From the IMG/VR virus record IMGVR_UViG_3300042884_001023, positions 1 to 60,069 of that record: a stretch of DNA of 60,069 nt, one strand, 5' to 3'. The notes under the pieces are model-generated. The model was not told the origin of the DNA. It worked only from the letters and a program-made list of their open reading frames with translations, and searched no databases. A program made the translations under genes and the position numbers. Source of the stretch: a virus. Positions 8,886-17,403 of this stretch are shown piece by piece. Numbering within the stretch: position 1 is the first letter of the stretch; every line of letters begins with the position of its first letter.

Positions 8886-10327
8886 ATAATCTCACCACTT
8901 TTAGTAATTTTAGTTTCGTTAATACCTTCTTTAAAAATTAAATTTCCTCTTGTTGATAAACCCATCAATTTTGTTCTTGGATTTTCTTTAATATATTCTA
9001 AAGCTACATCCAATTGATTTGATGATTCAGACAATCTAATAACATTTTGTTTATTTTGATTGTAATTTAAATTGGTTTTTTTTGTTTTAGATTCTTCGTA
9101 TCTGTTAATTTCAGTTTCTTCGTTTATAAAATATTTTGATAATACTTTATCTACTGTTGATTCACTAAAAGTTCCATGTTCAAATCTATCAACATTAGGA
9201 TAGTGTTTTCTACCTTTTCTTCTTTCTCTATGGTATTCATCATCCATATCAAAATCTTCTTCTTCATGTCTTAATTTTTTTGACATACCTGATGCCAAAG
9301 CACCTCCCATATAATCTTTAAGTGCTGTGCTAAAATCGTTATACCCTTCAGCCATTTCAGGTTCTTGTGGTGGTTCAGGAGCAACTTCCTCTTCATCAGA
9401 TTTTTCTTCAAAAGATACTTCTTCTTCCTCACTACCACCTTCTTCGTCTTCAACACCTTCTAATTTATTGATAATTTGTTCGATATCATCTTCATCTAAA
9501 ACATCAACATCAATTGCCGATAAAATAGAGTTAATAATGTATTTAATATCTTTTGGATCTAATTCTTTTTCTTCTTCGTAAGATCTAATTTTTTGGGCTA
9601 ATTTTCCCGTAAGAATTTGAATTCTTTTTAAATCCGAAACTTTCTTTTCTTTTGGTTTTTTTTCTACATCAATGTCAACTTCTTCCTCTTCAGATCCCAT
9701 TTCTGGCATTGGTGGCATTTCTTCTTCACCACCCATATCCGGCATTGGTGGTTCTTCTATAGGAGCACCGCCCATATCAGGCATTGGTGGTTCTTCTATA
9801 GGAACGCCTCCCATATCAGGAGCCGGTGTTTCACCCATATCAGGCATAGGTGCTGGTTCAGGAACAGGTGCTGGTTCAGGAGCAGGTGCAGGAGCGGGAG
9901 CTGGTTCAGGAGTTGCGGCGGCCGCAGGTTCTTCAGTTTTAGGTTTCTTACTTTTTAGTATGAACTTTTTTTTTTGCTCCCCTAAAAGTGGAGTTCCTTC
10001 CTCATTTTCAAAAAGAGTGTTGATTTCTTTTGTCATCAAATTCAATCTTTTTAATGCCTGAGAATATGAAGAATAATATTTTCTTTGTTTCATCGGCTCG
10101 ATATACTCCGTTTCAGATTCGTTAAGTGTTTTTTTAACAATATAACCTTGTCTTTCTTTAACGATTTCATAGGTATTACCATCGGCCAAACCAATTTTAT
10201 ATTCGCTTGATTGTGTTTCATTAACGTTTTGTGGAATATTTTCATTATAACGAGCAATTTCCATTATTCGTCTAATTTTATCCATTCCTTGAAGTTTCTC
10301 ACTTCCGATAGGTCTAAATCCTGCCAT
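8882..10327 (-). CDS. Large low-complexity structural protein
   Basis: 481 residues. The N-terminal 120 residues look folded (YKIGLADGNTYEIVKERQG). Then comes a Pro/Ala/Glu linker with EPAPAP repeats and copies of PPMPDMGG and GGxPIEE, an acidic region with helical segments (DLKRIQILTGKLAQKIRSYE), and a C-terminal part with FSESTVDKVLSKYFINEE. The last segment resembles the window's cleavage-tag style, ending Ile-Asn-Glu. Repeated linkers and acidic blocks fit a scaffold or internal head protein processed by the prohead protease. Two ATATTTAT motifs lie upstream. Confidence 0.65.
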   Translation of the reverse strand: MAGFRPIGSEKLQGMDKIRRIMEIARYNENIPQNVNETQSSEYKIGLADGNTYEIVKERQGYIVKKTLNESETEYIEPMKQRKYYSSYSQALKRLNLMTKEINTLFENEEGTPLLGEQKKKFILKSKKPKTEEPAAAATPEPAPAPAPAPEPAPVPEPAPMPDMGETPAPDMGGVPIEEPPMPDMGGAPIEEPPMPDMGGEEEMPPMPEMGSEEEEVDIDVEKKPKEKKVSDLKRIQILTGKLAQKIRSYEEEKELDPKDIKYIINSILSAIDVDVLDEDDIEQIINKLEGVEDEEGGSEEEEVSFEEKSDEEEVAPEPPQEPEMAEGYNDFSTALKDYMGGALASGMSKKLRHEEEDFDMDDEYHRERRKGRKHYPNVDRFEHGTFSESTVDKVLSKYFINEETEINRYEESKTKKTNLNYNQNKQNVIRLSESSNQLDVALEYIKENPRTKLMGLSTRGNLIFKEGINETKITKSGEII

Positions 10328-10403
10328 ATTTTATTTATTTAATGTGAGTTATTTTTTCTTAATAAATATACCGATAAATATAATTATTTCAATTAATGTT
10401 TTT

Positions 10404-11168
10404 TTATTGTTTCATGGATAGTTTTTTATCGATAATTTCGGTCGGTAATTCATACAATTTTTCAACATATCCGTTTCTTCTTAGTAATTTGAATACCAAA
10501 TTTTCTATCGACATTTCACCATTTTTTTCTAAACCACAGTTTCTGAAGTTTTTTAATTTTTCTTTGTATTTTTTTACAATACTTTTAATTTCTTCAGGAT
10601 CCTCATCTTCAATGTTATCAACAACACCATCGATAATTCTCATCCATTGTTTAGCCTTTTCTTTTATTAGTTCTTTATCAAGAGTTTCTTTACTTGTTTT
10701 TTTAGGTTCATTCATCCACATATCATAAAGAATAGAATAAATACCACTACTAAATGTTGTCTCGTCTTCTCTTTGAACGAAACATTCAACATCATACCCA
10801 AACATTTTAATATTGTGTCTTTGATTAAAGATCACTTTTTTCAAATCAAAAAATTCAAGGTATAAATCCCTACTATTTTCAGGAAACTGATTAAAGTTAA
10901 CCACGATGTGTAAATCAATATCAGAAAATTTTGACCAGTTATAATTAACTAAAGATCCGATCATAATAATATCTGTAACTATTACGTCAACACCTAAAAA
11001 GTCAATGAAGATATTTGCCGTTTCCAAAAGTTTTTCTCTAACTTCGGGTCTCATTTTCATTTTTTGACCTTCAGGATCACCCATGTATTTTTCATTTGGT
11101 AGATACCAAATCTTTGGGTTTAGTTCATCTTGAGATTCGAAACTTTTTAAAATATCTGAAGTATCCAT
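10404..11168 (-). CDS. Predicted nucleotidyltransferase (pol-beta superfamily)
   Basis: 254 residues. MIGSLVNYNWSKFSDIDLHI gives the superfamily signature: Gly-Ser at residues 71-72 and the two metal-binding aspartates D83 and D85. A third acidic residue may be in YDVECFV. The C-terminal 100 residues are helical. Enzymes with this fold transfer nucleotides to RNA, proteins or small molecules; similar stand-alone proteins occur in other T4-like phages without a known substrate. AAAGTATTTATC precedes the start. Confidence 0.8.
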   Translation of the reverse strand: MDTSDILKSFESQDELNPKIWYLPNEKYMGDPEGQKMKMRPEVREKLLETANIFIDFLGVDVIVTDIIMIGSLVNYNWSKFSDIDLHIVVNFNQFPENSRDLYLEFFDLKKVIFNQRHNIKMFGYDVECFVQREDETTFSSGIYSILYDMWMNEPKKTSKETLDKELIKEKAKQWMRIIDGVVDNIEDEDPEEIKSIVKKYKEKLKNFRNCGLEKNGEMSIENLVFKLLRRNGYVEKLYELPTEIIDKKLSMKQ

Positions 11169-11187
11169 ATAGATAAATACTTTCTAA

Positions 11188-11430
11188 TTATAGTTTCTTA
11201 TATGTGTGGGATTTAGAAATTTTTTTGTTGAAAAAATTCCCTTGTGATTCCGCCATTCTAAATTGAGTGTAAGTTTGATGTGGAACATCACTATATTCAT
11301 ATTTTACCCCATTCTTAAACTCTGCGATCATTTTTTTGGTTAATGTATCGTATTGTGTTCTCACAATATTTGATGATTGAACTTCATTTAAAATCGTAGT
11401 TCCGCTAATTATTTCACTTGTTATTGCCAT
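11188..11430 (-). CDS. KTSC-domain protein
   Basis: 80 residues. The second half fits the KTSC domain: Thr-Gln-Tyr-Asp-Thr-Leu, AEFKNGVKYEYSDVPHQTY, then SQGNFFNKKISKSHTYKKL. KTSC domains are small modules common in phages and sometimes fused to lysyl-tRNA synthetases; their function is unknown. It ends 20 bases upstream of the nucleotidyltransferase start, with CATATTTATT in its own leader. Confidence 0.8.
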   Translation of the reverse strand: MAITSEIISGTTILNEVQSSNIVRTQYDTLTKKMIAEFKNGVKYEYSDVPHQTYTQFRMAESQGNFFNKKISKSHTYKKL

Positions 11431-11460
11431 AATCTTTTTTATTTAAAAATAAATATGGTT

Positions 11461-11490
11461 AAAAAAAAATCCACCATAAAGGTGGATTTT
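11461..11490 (-). terminator. Terminator after the UVR-repeat gene
   Basis: A perfect AATCCACC/GGTGGATT stem is followed on the minus strand by a run of T. It separates the UVR-repeat gene from the KTSC gene. Confidence 0.8.
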
Positions 11491-11491
11491 G

Positions 11492-11854
11492 TTATTTAAG
11501 AGATTTTATTTTGTCTCGATATTCTATCGCCTTTTCAAAGTCTTGGTTTCGAATACATTCGTCCAACTTAAATTTTAACTTTGATAACTCTTCTTTGTTT
11601 TTTTCTAACTTTTTAATTTCATCTCTTAAATTTACAGCTTCCTCAAAATTTTCTTCCTTAATCGCCAAGTTTAATTTTTCTTTCAATACATATAATTCAT
11701 CTGACGGACTTGGGTTATTAAAATTTCTTGTCATATAAGACATAGAATACAAACCATCTGGTGATCTATAAGTATTTTTAGTCCAGTTTTTATCATCAAA
11801 TGATGAAGAAAAAAATTCATTAAATAATTTATCAAATTCGTTCCAATTAAACAT
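11492..11854 (-). CDS. Double UVR-repeat protein, candidate ClpC adaptor
   Basis: 120 residues. After a polar N-terminus with an Asn/Phe-rich start (FNWNEFDKLFNEFFSSSF), two tandem UVR-type helical hairpins follow: LKEKLNLAIKEENFEEAVNL and LDECIRNQDFEKAIEYRDKI. UVR motifs mediate contacts in UvrB/UvrC, in McsA and in the M-domain of ClpC. McsA has one UVR motif and zinc-binding CxxC pairs; this protein has two repeats and no cysteines, so it is not a simple McsA. It is divergent from the phage ClpC gene, whose M-domain also carries a UVR-like helix. I infer an adaptor or regulator of that ClpC or the host's. Confidence 0.75.
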   Translation of the reverse strand: MFNWNEFDKLFNEFFSSSFDDKNWTKNTYRSPDGLYSMSYMTRNFNNPSPSDELYVLKEKLNLAIKEENFEEAVNLRDEIKKLEKNKEELSKLKFKLDECIRNQDFEKAIEYRDKIKSLK

Positions 11855-11920
11855 TTTTTATTATTTTATAGGTTTATTTTGGTTTTTCTTATATGAAAAA
11901 TTATACCAATTAATATTATA

Positions 11921-11967
11921 TGACAAATTGTCAGTAAAACACAAATTTTTTATAAATCAAACTGACA
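11921..11967. promoter_or_regulatory. Palindromic operator candidate between UVR gene and clpC
   Basis: A perfect odd palindrome, TGACAAATTGTCA, occupies 11921-11933. Its right arm also pairs with a distant copy: TGTCAGT at 11929-11935 and ACTGACA at 11961-11967. It lies in the 169-base divergent region and could be a regulator site or an RNA hairpin. Confidence 0.4.
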
Positions 11968-12023
11968 TAAAGACAATATTGGACTTTTTATTTTATTAAT
12001 ATTATTATTTATCAAAAAAAGTT

Positions 12024-14063
12024 ATGTTAGAATTTATGGACGAAGGAAATGACAAATCAAAAAAGAAATCTGATAGCGGAACACCTGTATTAGATAATTT
12101 TAGTAAAGATTTAAATAAGTTGGCACAAGACGGGAAATTAGATCCTGTAATTGGAAGACAAAAAGAAATTTTTAGAATCGCTCAGATTTTATCTCGAAGA
12201 AAGAAAAATAACCCAATTATTATTGGTGAGCCAGGTGCAGGAAAGACAGCAATTGTGGAGGGTCTTGCAATGATGATTCACAACGGTGAATGTCCAAAAA
12301 ATTTAATGGATAAAAGAATTGTATCTTTAGATTTGAATTCATTAGTTGCAGGAACAAAATATAGAGGTCAATTCGAGGAACGAATGAAAGTTATTATCGA
12401 AGAGTTACAAGCAACCCCAAACATCATTTTATTTATTGATGAAATTCACACTATGGTTGGTGCAGGAAATAGTTCAGGTTCTTTAGATGCGTCAAACATT
12501 TTAAAACCAGCATTATCAAGAGGAGACATTCAATGTGTTGGAGCGACAACTTTGGATGAATATAGAAAACACTTTGAAAAAGATGGTGCGTTAGATCGAA
12601 GATTTCAAAAGGTTATTGTTGATCCATCTTCAAAAGAAGAAACATTTGAAATTTTAAAGATGAGTAAATCAAAATATGAAGATCACCACAAAGTGACTTA
12701 TGATGATAAAACTCTTTGGACATTTGTTGAGTTGGCTGATCGATATATTACAGATCGTGAGTTTCCTGATAAAGCGTTTGATATTTTGGATGAGGTTGGG
12801 TCAAGAATGCAAATTGACATCAAATTACCTGAAGAAATCGAAAAATTAAAGGACGAAGCAAACGCCATCAAACAAGAAAAAATGAATGTTATTAAACAAC
12901 AAAAATATGAGTTGGCCGCCGAGTTAAGAGATAGAGAACGTAATGTTTTATCAAAGTTGGATTTAGAAAAAAAGAAATTCGAAGAAAGTTTATTGAATAG
13001 TAAAAGAAGTATTCCTGAAGATTTAATTTATGAGGTTGTCTCCAATATGACCAAGATTCCAATTTCCAATATTAATTTGGACGAAAGAAATTCGCTAATC
13101 AACTTAAATGAAAGTTTAAATTCAAAGGTTATTGGTCAAGAAGAAGCAGTGAATAAAATTTCAAAAGCAATTAGAAGAAATAGAATTGGAATCAAAGATC
13201 CAAATAAACCAATCGGTTCATTTATCTTCTTGGGATCTACGGGTGTTGGTAAAACGTATTTGGCAAAACAATTGGCAAAAGAAATCTTTGGTAGTGAAGA
13301 TAATATGATTCGTGTAGATATGAGTGAATATCAAGAGAAACACACCATTTCTCGTTTGATTGGATCTCCTCCAGGATATGTTGGTCACGATGAAGGAGGT
13401 CAGTTAACCGAACAAGTTAAAAACAAACCTTACTCTGTTGTATTGTTCGATGAGATTGAGAAAGCTCACAAAGACATTTTCTCAACACTCCTCCAATTGT
13501 TAGATGATGGTCACATCACAGATTCTTTGGGTCGTAAAATCAACTTCAAAAATTGTTTAATTATTATGACCTCCAACATTGGAGTTAAAAAATTACAAGA
13601 CTTTGGAACTGGTATGGGATTCCAACCTCAAAAAAGTGATGTTGTTAAAGAAGAAGAAAAACAAGATGTATTGAAAAAAGAAATGAAAAAGTTTTTCTCA
13701 CCTGAGTTTTTGAATAGAATTGATGATGTTGTAATTTTTAACTCCTTAGAAAAACCACACATTGACGTTATTACCAAGTTAGAAATTGACAAATTATTAC
13801 AAAGAGTTTCAGAGAAAAAATACTATTTTTCTTATGACCAAGATTTAGTTGATTATTTGTCCAAAGTTGGATTTGACGAAACTTTTGGGGCAAGACCTAT
13901 CAAAAGAGCAATTCAAAATAAAATTGAAGATTTAATTTCCGAAAAAATCTTAATGATGGAAATTGAAGAAAACAAAGAATATGTTTTGAAGGTGGAAAAT
14001 GATGAGGTTATAATTTCTAATAAAGAAGAAAAAGTTAAAAGAACAAGAAAAAAGAAAGAATAA
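12024..14063 (+). CDS. clpC: ClpC-type AAA+ unfoldase lacking the N-domain
   Basis: 679 residues with two AAA+ modules. D1 has Walker A GEPGAGKT (residues 68-75) and Walker B LFIDEIHTMVG. A short M-domain with a UVR-like helix (KQQKYELAAELRDRE) marks it as ClpC rather than ClpA or ClpB. D2 has GSTGVGKTYLAK and VVLFDEIEKAH, and closes with the GARPIKRAIQ sensor region. After MTSNIG the loop TGMGFQPQ (near residue 530) aligns with the ClpP-docking VGF loop of ClpC, so it probably still feeds a ClpP. The double Clp-N domain of cellular ClpC is absent: the protein starts at D1. Substrate choice may therefore depend on another adaptor, such as the divergent UVR protein. Confidence 0.92.
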   Translation: MLEFMDEGNDKSKKKSDSGTPVLDNFSKDLNKLAQDGKLDPVIGRQKEIFRIAQILSRRKKNNPIIIGEPGAGKTAIVEGLAMMIHNGECPKNLMDKRIVSLDLNSLVAGTKYRGQFEERMKVIIEELQATPNIILFIDEIHTMVGAGNSSGSLDASNILKPALSRGDIQCVGATTLDEYRKHFEKDGALDRRFQKVIVDPSSKEETFEILKMSKSKYEDHHKVTYDDKTLWTFVELADRYITDREFPDKAFDILDEVGSRMQIDIKLPEEIEKLKDEANAIKQEKMNVIKQQKYELAAELRDRERNVLSKLDLEKKKFEESLLNSKRSIPEDLIYEVVSNMTKIPISNINLDERNSLINLNESLNSKVIGQEEAVNKISKAIRRNRIGIKDPNKPIGSFIFLGSTGVGKTYLAKQLAKEIFGSEDNMIRVDMSEYQEKHTISRLIGSPPGYVGHDEGGQLTEQVKNKPYSVVLFDEIEKAHKDIFSTLLQLLDDGHITDSLGRKINFKNCLIIMTSNIGVKKLQDFGTGMGFQPQKSDVVKEEEKQDVLKKEMKKFFSPEFLNRIDDVVIFNSLEKPHIDVITKLEIDKLLQRVSEKKYYFSYDQDLVDYLSKVGFDETFGARPIKRAIQNKIEDLISEKILMMEIEENKEYVLKVENDEVIISNKEEKVKRTRKKKE

Positions 14064-14064
14064 A

Positions 14065-14096
14065 TTTGATAAATTAAATTTTGTCGTGTATATTTG
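14065..14096 (+). promoter_or_regulatory. Bacteroidota-type promoter
   Basis: TTTG at 14065-14068, 20 bases of spacer, TATATTTG at 14089-14096. It would start transcription about 15 bases before the ATG at 14121. Confidence 0.7.
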
Positions 14097-14120
14097 TAGA
14101 AATAAATAAACATACAAGTA

Positions 14121-14543
14121 ATGAAAACACTTCTTTTATCTTTGGTTCTTTTTTTAAGTTTTTTGAGTTTTAGTCAAAAAATAGTAATTGAAATTTTTGA
14201 AAGACAAGAACTTGTTTCTTATAGAAACACAACTTTGGATTCTGTAATTATGAATCCTGATGTGGTTAATGATCTTGAGGTCACAAAAACAACATATGTC
14301 ATTGATTTAAATGAAAACACATCTTCTTACTTTGTTGATGGAGAATTTTTAAGTGTTTTACCTGTTGACGTAGTTCGTGCTGGTGATGGACTTTTTGTAG
14401 TAAAAATATTAGAAGAAGGATTTGATTACGGTTTAATTGTTAATATTGGAAATAATGGTGATAATGTTTTGTGGTATTGGAATACAGAACAAATGACCAC
14501 CGTTAAAAAAATGACAAAGTTTAATATTCTCAAATCTTTATAA
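14121..14543 (+). CDS. Small secreted protein
   Basis: 140 residues with a clear signal peptide (MKTLLLSLVLFLSFLSFSQ, cleavage likely after residue 18 or 19). The mature part is mixed alpha/beta (FERQELVSYRNTT, TSSYFVDGEFLSVLP, VWYWNTEQMTTV-like end) without a recognised domain. Its own host-type promoter and plus-strand position right after clpC suggest expression early in infection. An envelope or periplasmic role, such as exclusion of other phages, is possible but unsupported by motifs. Confidence 0.75.
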   Translation: MKTLLLSLVLFLSFLSFSQKIVIEIFERQELVSYRNTTLDSVIMNPDVVNDLEVTKTTYVIDLNENTSSYFVDGEFLSVLPVDVVRAGDGLFVVKILEEGFDYGLIVNIGNNGDNVLWYWNTEQMTTVKKMTKFNILKSL

Positions 14544-14545
14544 AA

Positions 14546-14576
14546 CAAAACCCCATCTTTTCAGGTGGGGTTTTTA
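14546..14576. terminator. Bidirectional terminator
   Basis: AACCCCA and TGGGGTT arms are flanked by A on the left and T on the right, between two convergent genes (14121-14543 plus, 14583-15110 minus), so it can serve both. Confidence 0.8.
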
Positions 14577-14582
14577 ATTTAA

Positions 14583-15110
14583 CTATTTTGGATTTTGAGT
14601 TGGTGTTGCATCATATGTGGTAACAGACCAAGTGGCGTATTTAACTTCACTACCTCCTGAAGTTAAGGTAACACTACCATATACGTCTTGACTATTTTGA
14701 GCTCCTTTTCCTACAAAATCTTTTAAATACGTATAGATAGGTTCGGTCACGGTAAATGTGCCTGAAATATTTCCTGTTGATGTGTCTTTTTTACTTCTAA
14801 CTTGAGTTGCGGAAATACTATTGATAAAAATTTTGTTTATTCCTGTATAATCATCAGTCGTAAAACTTTTACCTGTGGTGTCGTCAGGAGATTTAGTTGC
14901 GGTTACAAGATATTTTGCCGTTCCAACACTTAACATCGTAACTTTACCTGTTTTCGGATCTTTTTTTGTTGGTAAATAAATTGTTAAAGGTAATAGGTTT
15001 CTCATAGAGTCTTCCATCAACAAATGTTTTGATTTTTCTCCCATTCTTCTACTTTCTAACATCAAGTTTGCTTCTTGGATGTGTCTAATTTTACTATAAC
15101 TTCTATTCAT
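14583..15110 (-). CDS. Unknown protein with tag-like N-terminus
   Basis: 175 residues. The first 35 are charged and helical (SKIRHIQEANLMLESRRMGE, then KHLLMEDSM), with several hydrophobic-x-Glu sites of the kind a prohead protease could cut, for example HIQE and LLME. The rest is Thr/Ser-rich and beta-like (FTVTEPIYTYLKDFVG, DVYGSVTLTSGG), suggesting an immunoglobulin-like or adhesive fold. AAAGTATTTATT lies upstream, as for other late genes. A virion protein is inferred. Confidence 0.6.
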   Translation of the reverse strand: MNRSYSKIRHIQEANLMLESRRMGEKSKHLLMEDSMRNLLPLTIYLPTKKDPKTGKVTMLSVGTAKYLVTATKSPDDTTGKSFTTDDYTGINKIFINSISATQVRSKKDTSTGNISGTFTVTEPIYTYLKDFVGKGAQNSQDVYGSVTLTSGGSEVKYATWSVTTYDATPTQNPK

Positions 15111-15136
15111 GTCTTTATATTTTACATAATAAATAC

Positions 15137-15167
15137 TTTGTATTGTTAAAAAATAAATCTATATTTG
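15137..15167 (+). promoter_or_regulatory. Bacteroidota-type promoter
   Basis: TTTG at 15137-15140, exactly 19 bases, TATATTTG at 15160-15167. The predicted start point is only a few bases before the peptidase ATG at 15183. Confidence 0.8.
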
Positions 15168-15182
15168 TAAAAACAATTAAAA

Positions 15183-16214
15183 ATGAATCTAAATAAATTT
15201 AAAGAACTCTTATCTGTCCCAACCAAGACTTATGAGGAAATTAAAATGGTGGAGTATTTAATTTCTACCATTGGTGATATGGAAGGAGTTACTTTAATCT
15301 GTGACGGAAACCTTAACATATATGCAACCAAAGGAACATTGGATGAAGGTGAATTTTACCCAATGTTTATTTCTCACACCGACACGGTTCACGAACTGGT
15401 TGATGAAATAATTGTTAAAGAAGAATATCTTATTCGTCCATTTACATTTGGAAAAGATTTTGGAAGAGATCAAGTATTATGTTTAAAGGCATATGATAAA
15501 GACGATAACCCAACAGGAATTGGTGGTGATGACAAATGTGGAATTTATATTTGTTTGGAACTTCTTTCTCAATTAGATAAAGTTAAAGTTGCGTTTTTCG
15601 TATCAGAAGAAACAGGTTGTCATGGATCAAAATTGGTGGATAAAGAGTTTTTAAAAGATGTTGGTTATTGCGTCCAATATGACGCACCTGGTGATCATTT
15701 AATTTCACAGGCTTGCATGGGAACCACTTTATTTGATAAAGAAGGAGAGTTCTTCAATACCGCAATTCGATCAATCACAAAAGGTTTTGGTAATGAAATG
15801 ATGGTTCAGTCTCACCCATATACCGATATTATGATGATTAAACAACTATCTGATCTATCTTGTATCAATATGTCATGTGGTTATTATAATATGCACACAG
15901 CAAACGAATTTGTATGTATCGATGATGTAGAAAGAGCAATTGAAGCCGGAAAAAACATGGTTAAAGATCTTGGTTTGAAAAAATACGAATTCAAATACGA
16001 TGAACCAAAACCTGTTAAATCTTTATATAATTTTGATGATGTTGATGAAAGCCCATTTTATGATGAGGTTCATCAATTAACATCTATTGACATAATTGAA
16101 GAAAAAGATGGGTTTATAATTGCCGACATATACGATGAAAACCACTTTTATATTGATGATGAAGATGGGTTAAAATTATACAAGATTCTAAAAGATCGTT
16201 ATCGTCTTAATTGA
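15183..16214 (+). CDS. M20-type zinc peptidase (peptidase T-like)
   Basis: 343 residues. Metal-site motifs of the M20/M28 group appear in order: SHTDTVH (residues 64-70), GIGGDDKCGI (about 113-122, bridging Asp), VSEETGCHGS (about 138-147, catalytic Glu), and HTANEFVCIDDVE near residue 240 with the last metal His. Cellular homologues trim di- and tripeptides. The closing 50 residues (DDVDESPFYDEVHQL onward) are an acidic extension. Driven by a perfect host-type promoter, it may recycle peptides made by Clp-type proteases, including the phage ClpC nearby. Its end overlaps the convergent neighbour by 16 bases. Confidence 0.85.
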   Translation: MNLNKFKELLSVPTKTYEEIKMVEYLISTIGDMEGVTLICDGNLNIYATKGTLDEGEFYPMFISHTDTVHELVDEIIVKEEYLIRPFTFGKDFGRDQVLCLKAYDKDDNPTGIGGDDKCGIYICLELLSQLDKVKVAFFVSEETGCHGSKLVDKEFLKDVGYCVQYDAPGDHLISQACMGTTLFDKEGEFFNTAIRSITKGFGNEMMVQSHPYTDIMMIKQLSDLSCINMSCGYYNMHTANEFVCIDDVERAIEAGKNMVKDLGLKKYEFKYDEPKPVKSLYNFDDVDESPFYDEVHQLTSIDIIEEKDGFIIADIYDENHFYIDDEDGLKLYKILKDRYRLN

Positions 16215-17335
16215 CCTGGATCGATTCTAAACTCAGTTGGGTTGAATAAACCTGGCTGAGTTACCATTGCAATTACCTCATCAGCAGTTGCCAAACCATA
16301 TTTACGATCACCAAAATAACTACCTGAACCGATTAAATATTTTACCTTTAATGTTTCAGGATCAACTGACTCTACTTTTATAAATAAATTTTTTTGACCT
16401 GGAATCTCTCTTCTATAAAATAAATCCAAAGATGAGAGTTTATCCATAATTTTCACATATTCAGGAGAAAATTCTTCTTGTGCTATTTCTATATACTGAT
16501 CAATTAAATTAACCAATTTTTCACAAGACTCAGATTTAAACATTTCATTGTCCATTACATAATATTCCATTTCGTAATATTCAGGAAGACCGTGTCTAAA
16601 TTTTTTATCGATTTTTTGAATTAATACATCAAGGGCTTTCCCATCAAATTCACCATCTTCAACAAATAACTGAACCAGATTACCCCAACTTATAAAGTAT
16701 AATCCAAAACACCACTTACCCCATTTTTCAACTCCAAACTCACTAAGTGTATTACAATATTCTTTTTCAATCACTTCTTTAACCCCTGCATCAGTTGCAT
16801 TTGATTTAGCAGAACATATAATCTCATCCATATCATCACCAATACCTTTAAAATATTTGTCTAATATTGAAGTTATTTGACCTTCGTCATCAATTCTACT
16901 ACCGTCTTCTTTGATATTATCAACAAGGTTAGGTGCAATTATTTTAAGTAATTCTCTTAATCTGATTTTTGCTTCACTACAAAGATATCCTAAAGTATAT
17001 CCTTCACTCCAATCGTCGTATGCTCGATCTTGACACTCACTATAAAAATCATATTGACCATAATACATACGATCATAATTATTCGCATCCCACTCACCGT
17101 CAGTTCCTTCTTCAAATGTAGGATAATGAAAAAACTTTAAAAACTGTTCTAAATCATCAAAATCAAATAATAGACCATCAGGTTTAATCTGAACATGATT
17201 TAGTTTCAAGTCTTCGTAATTATCACTTTCAAATTCAACATCATCAGAAGATAACTTTCTTTTATTTAAAAGAAGGATTTTTTGAAAATCCGTCATTTCT
17301 GGAATATCATTTTCTATAAGAAGTCTTTTTTTCAT
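16199..17335 (-). CDS. Unknown 378-residue acidic protein
   Basis: The N-terminus MKKRLLIENDIPEMTDFQKI resembles the window's short tags (Leu-Ile-Glu). The remainder is rich in Asp, Glu, Tyr and Trp with no recognised fold; notable segments are YGQYDFYSECQDRAYDDW, YTLGYLCSEAKIRLRELL and WGKWCFGLYFISWGNLVQLF. ATATATTTATAAATA precedes the start, putting it with the late class. It could be packaged in the virion, but nothing identifies an activity. Confidence 0.6.
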   Translation of the reverse strand: MKKRLLIENDIPEMTDFQKILLLNKRKLSSDDVEFESDNYEDLKLNHVQIKPDGLLFDFDDLEQFLKFFHYPTFEEGTDGEWDANNYDRMYYGQYDFYSECQDRAYDDWSEGYTLGYLCSEAKIRLRELLKIIAPNLVDNIKEDGSRIDDEGQITSILDKYFKGIGDDMDEIICSAKSNATDAGVKEVIEKEYCNTLSEFGVEKWGKWCFGLYFISWGNLVQLFVEDGEFDGKALDVLIQKIDKKFRHGLPEYYEMEYYVMDNEMFKSESCEKLVNLIDQYIEIAQEEFSPEYVKIMDKLSSLDLFYRREIPGQKNLFIKVESVDPETLKVKYLIGSGSYFGDRKYGLATADEVIAMVTQPGLFNPTEFRIDPGQLRR

Positions 17336-17350
17336 ATATTTATAAATATA

Positions 17351-17381
17351 TTGTCAAAGTGAAATCTTTGTATTATATTTG
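17351..17381 (+). promoter_or_regulatory. tmRNA promoter
   Basis: TATATTTG at 17374-17381 with a TTGTC element about 20 bases upstream as a weaker -33 box. It lies 22 bases before the tmRNA 5' end. Confidence 0.6.
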
Positions 17382-17403
17382 TATTATAGTTCTTTGAAAA
17401 TAT

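Noticed and set aside
9672-10061. Plus-strand Gly/Ser/Ile-rich frame
   Set aside because: Antisense image of the Pro/Met/Glu linker of the 481-residue structural protein.
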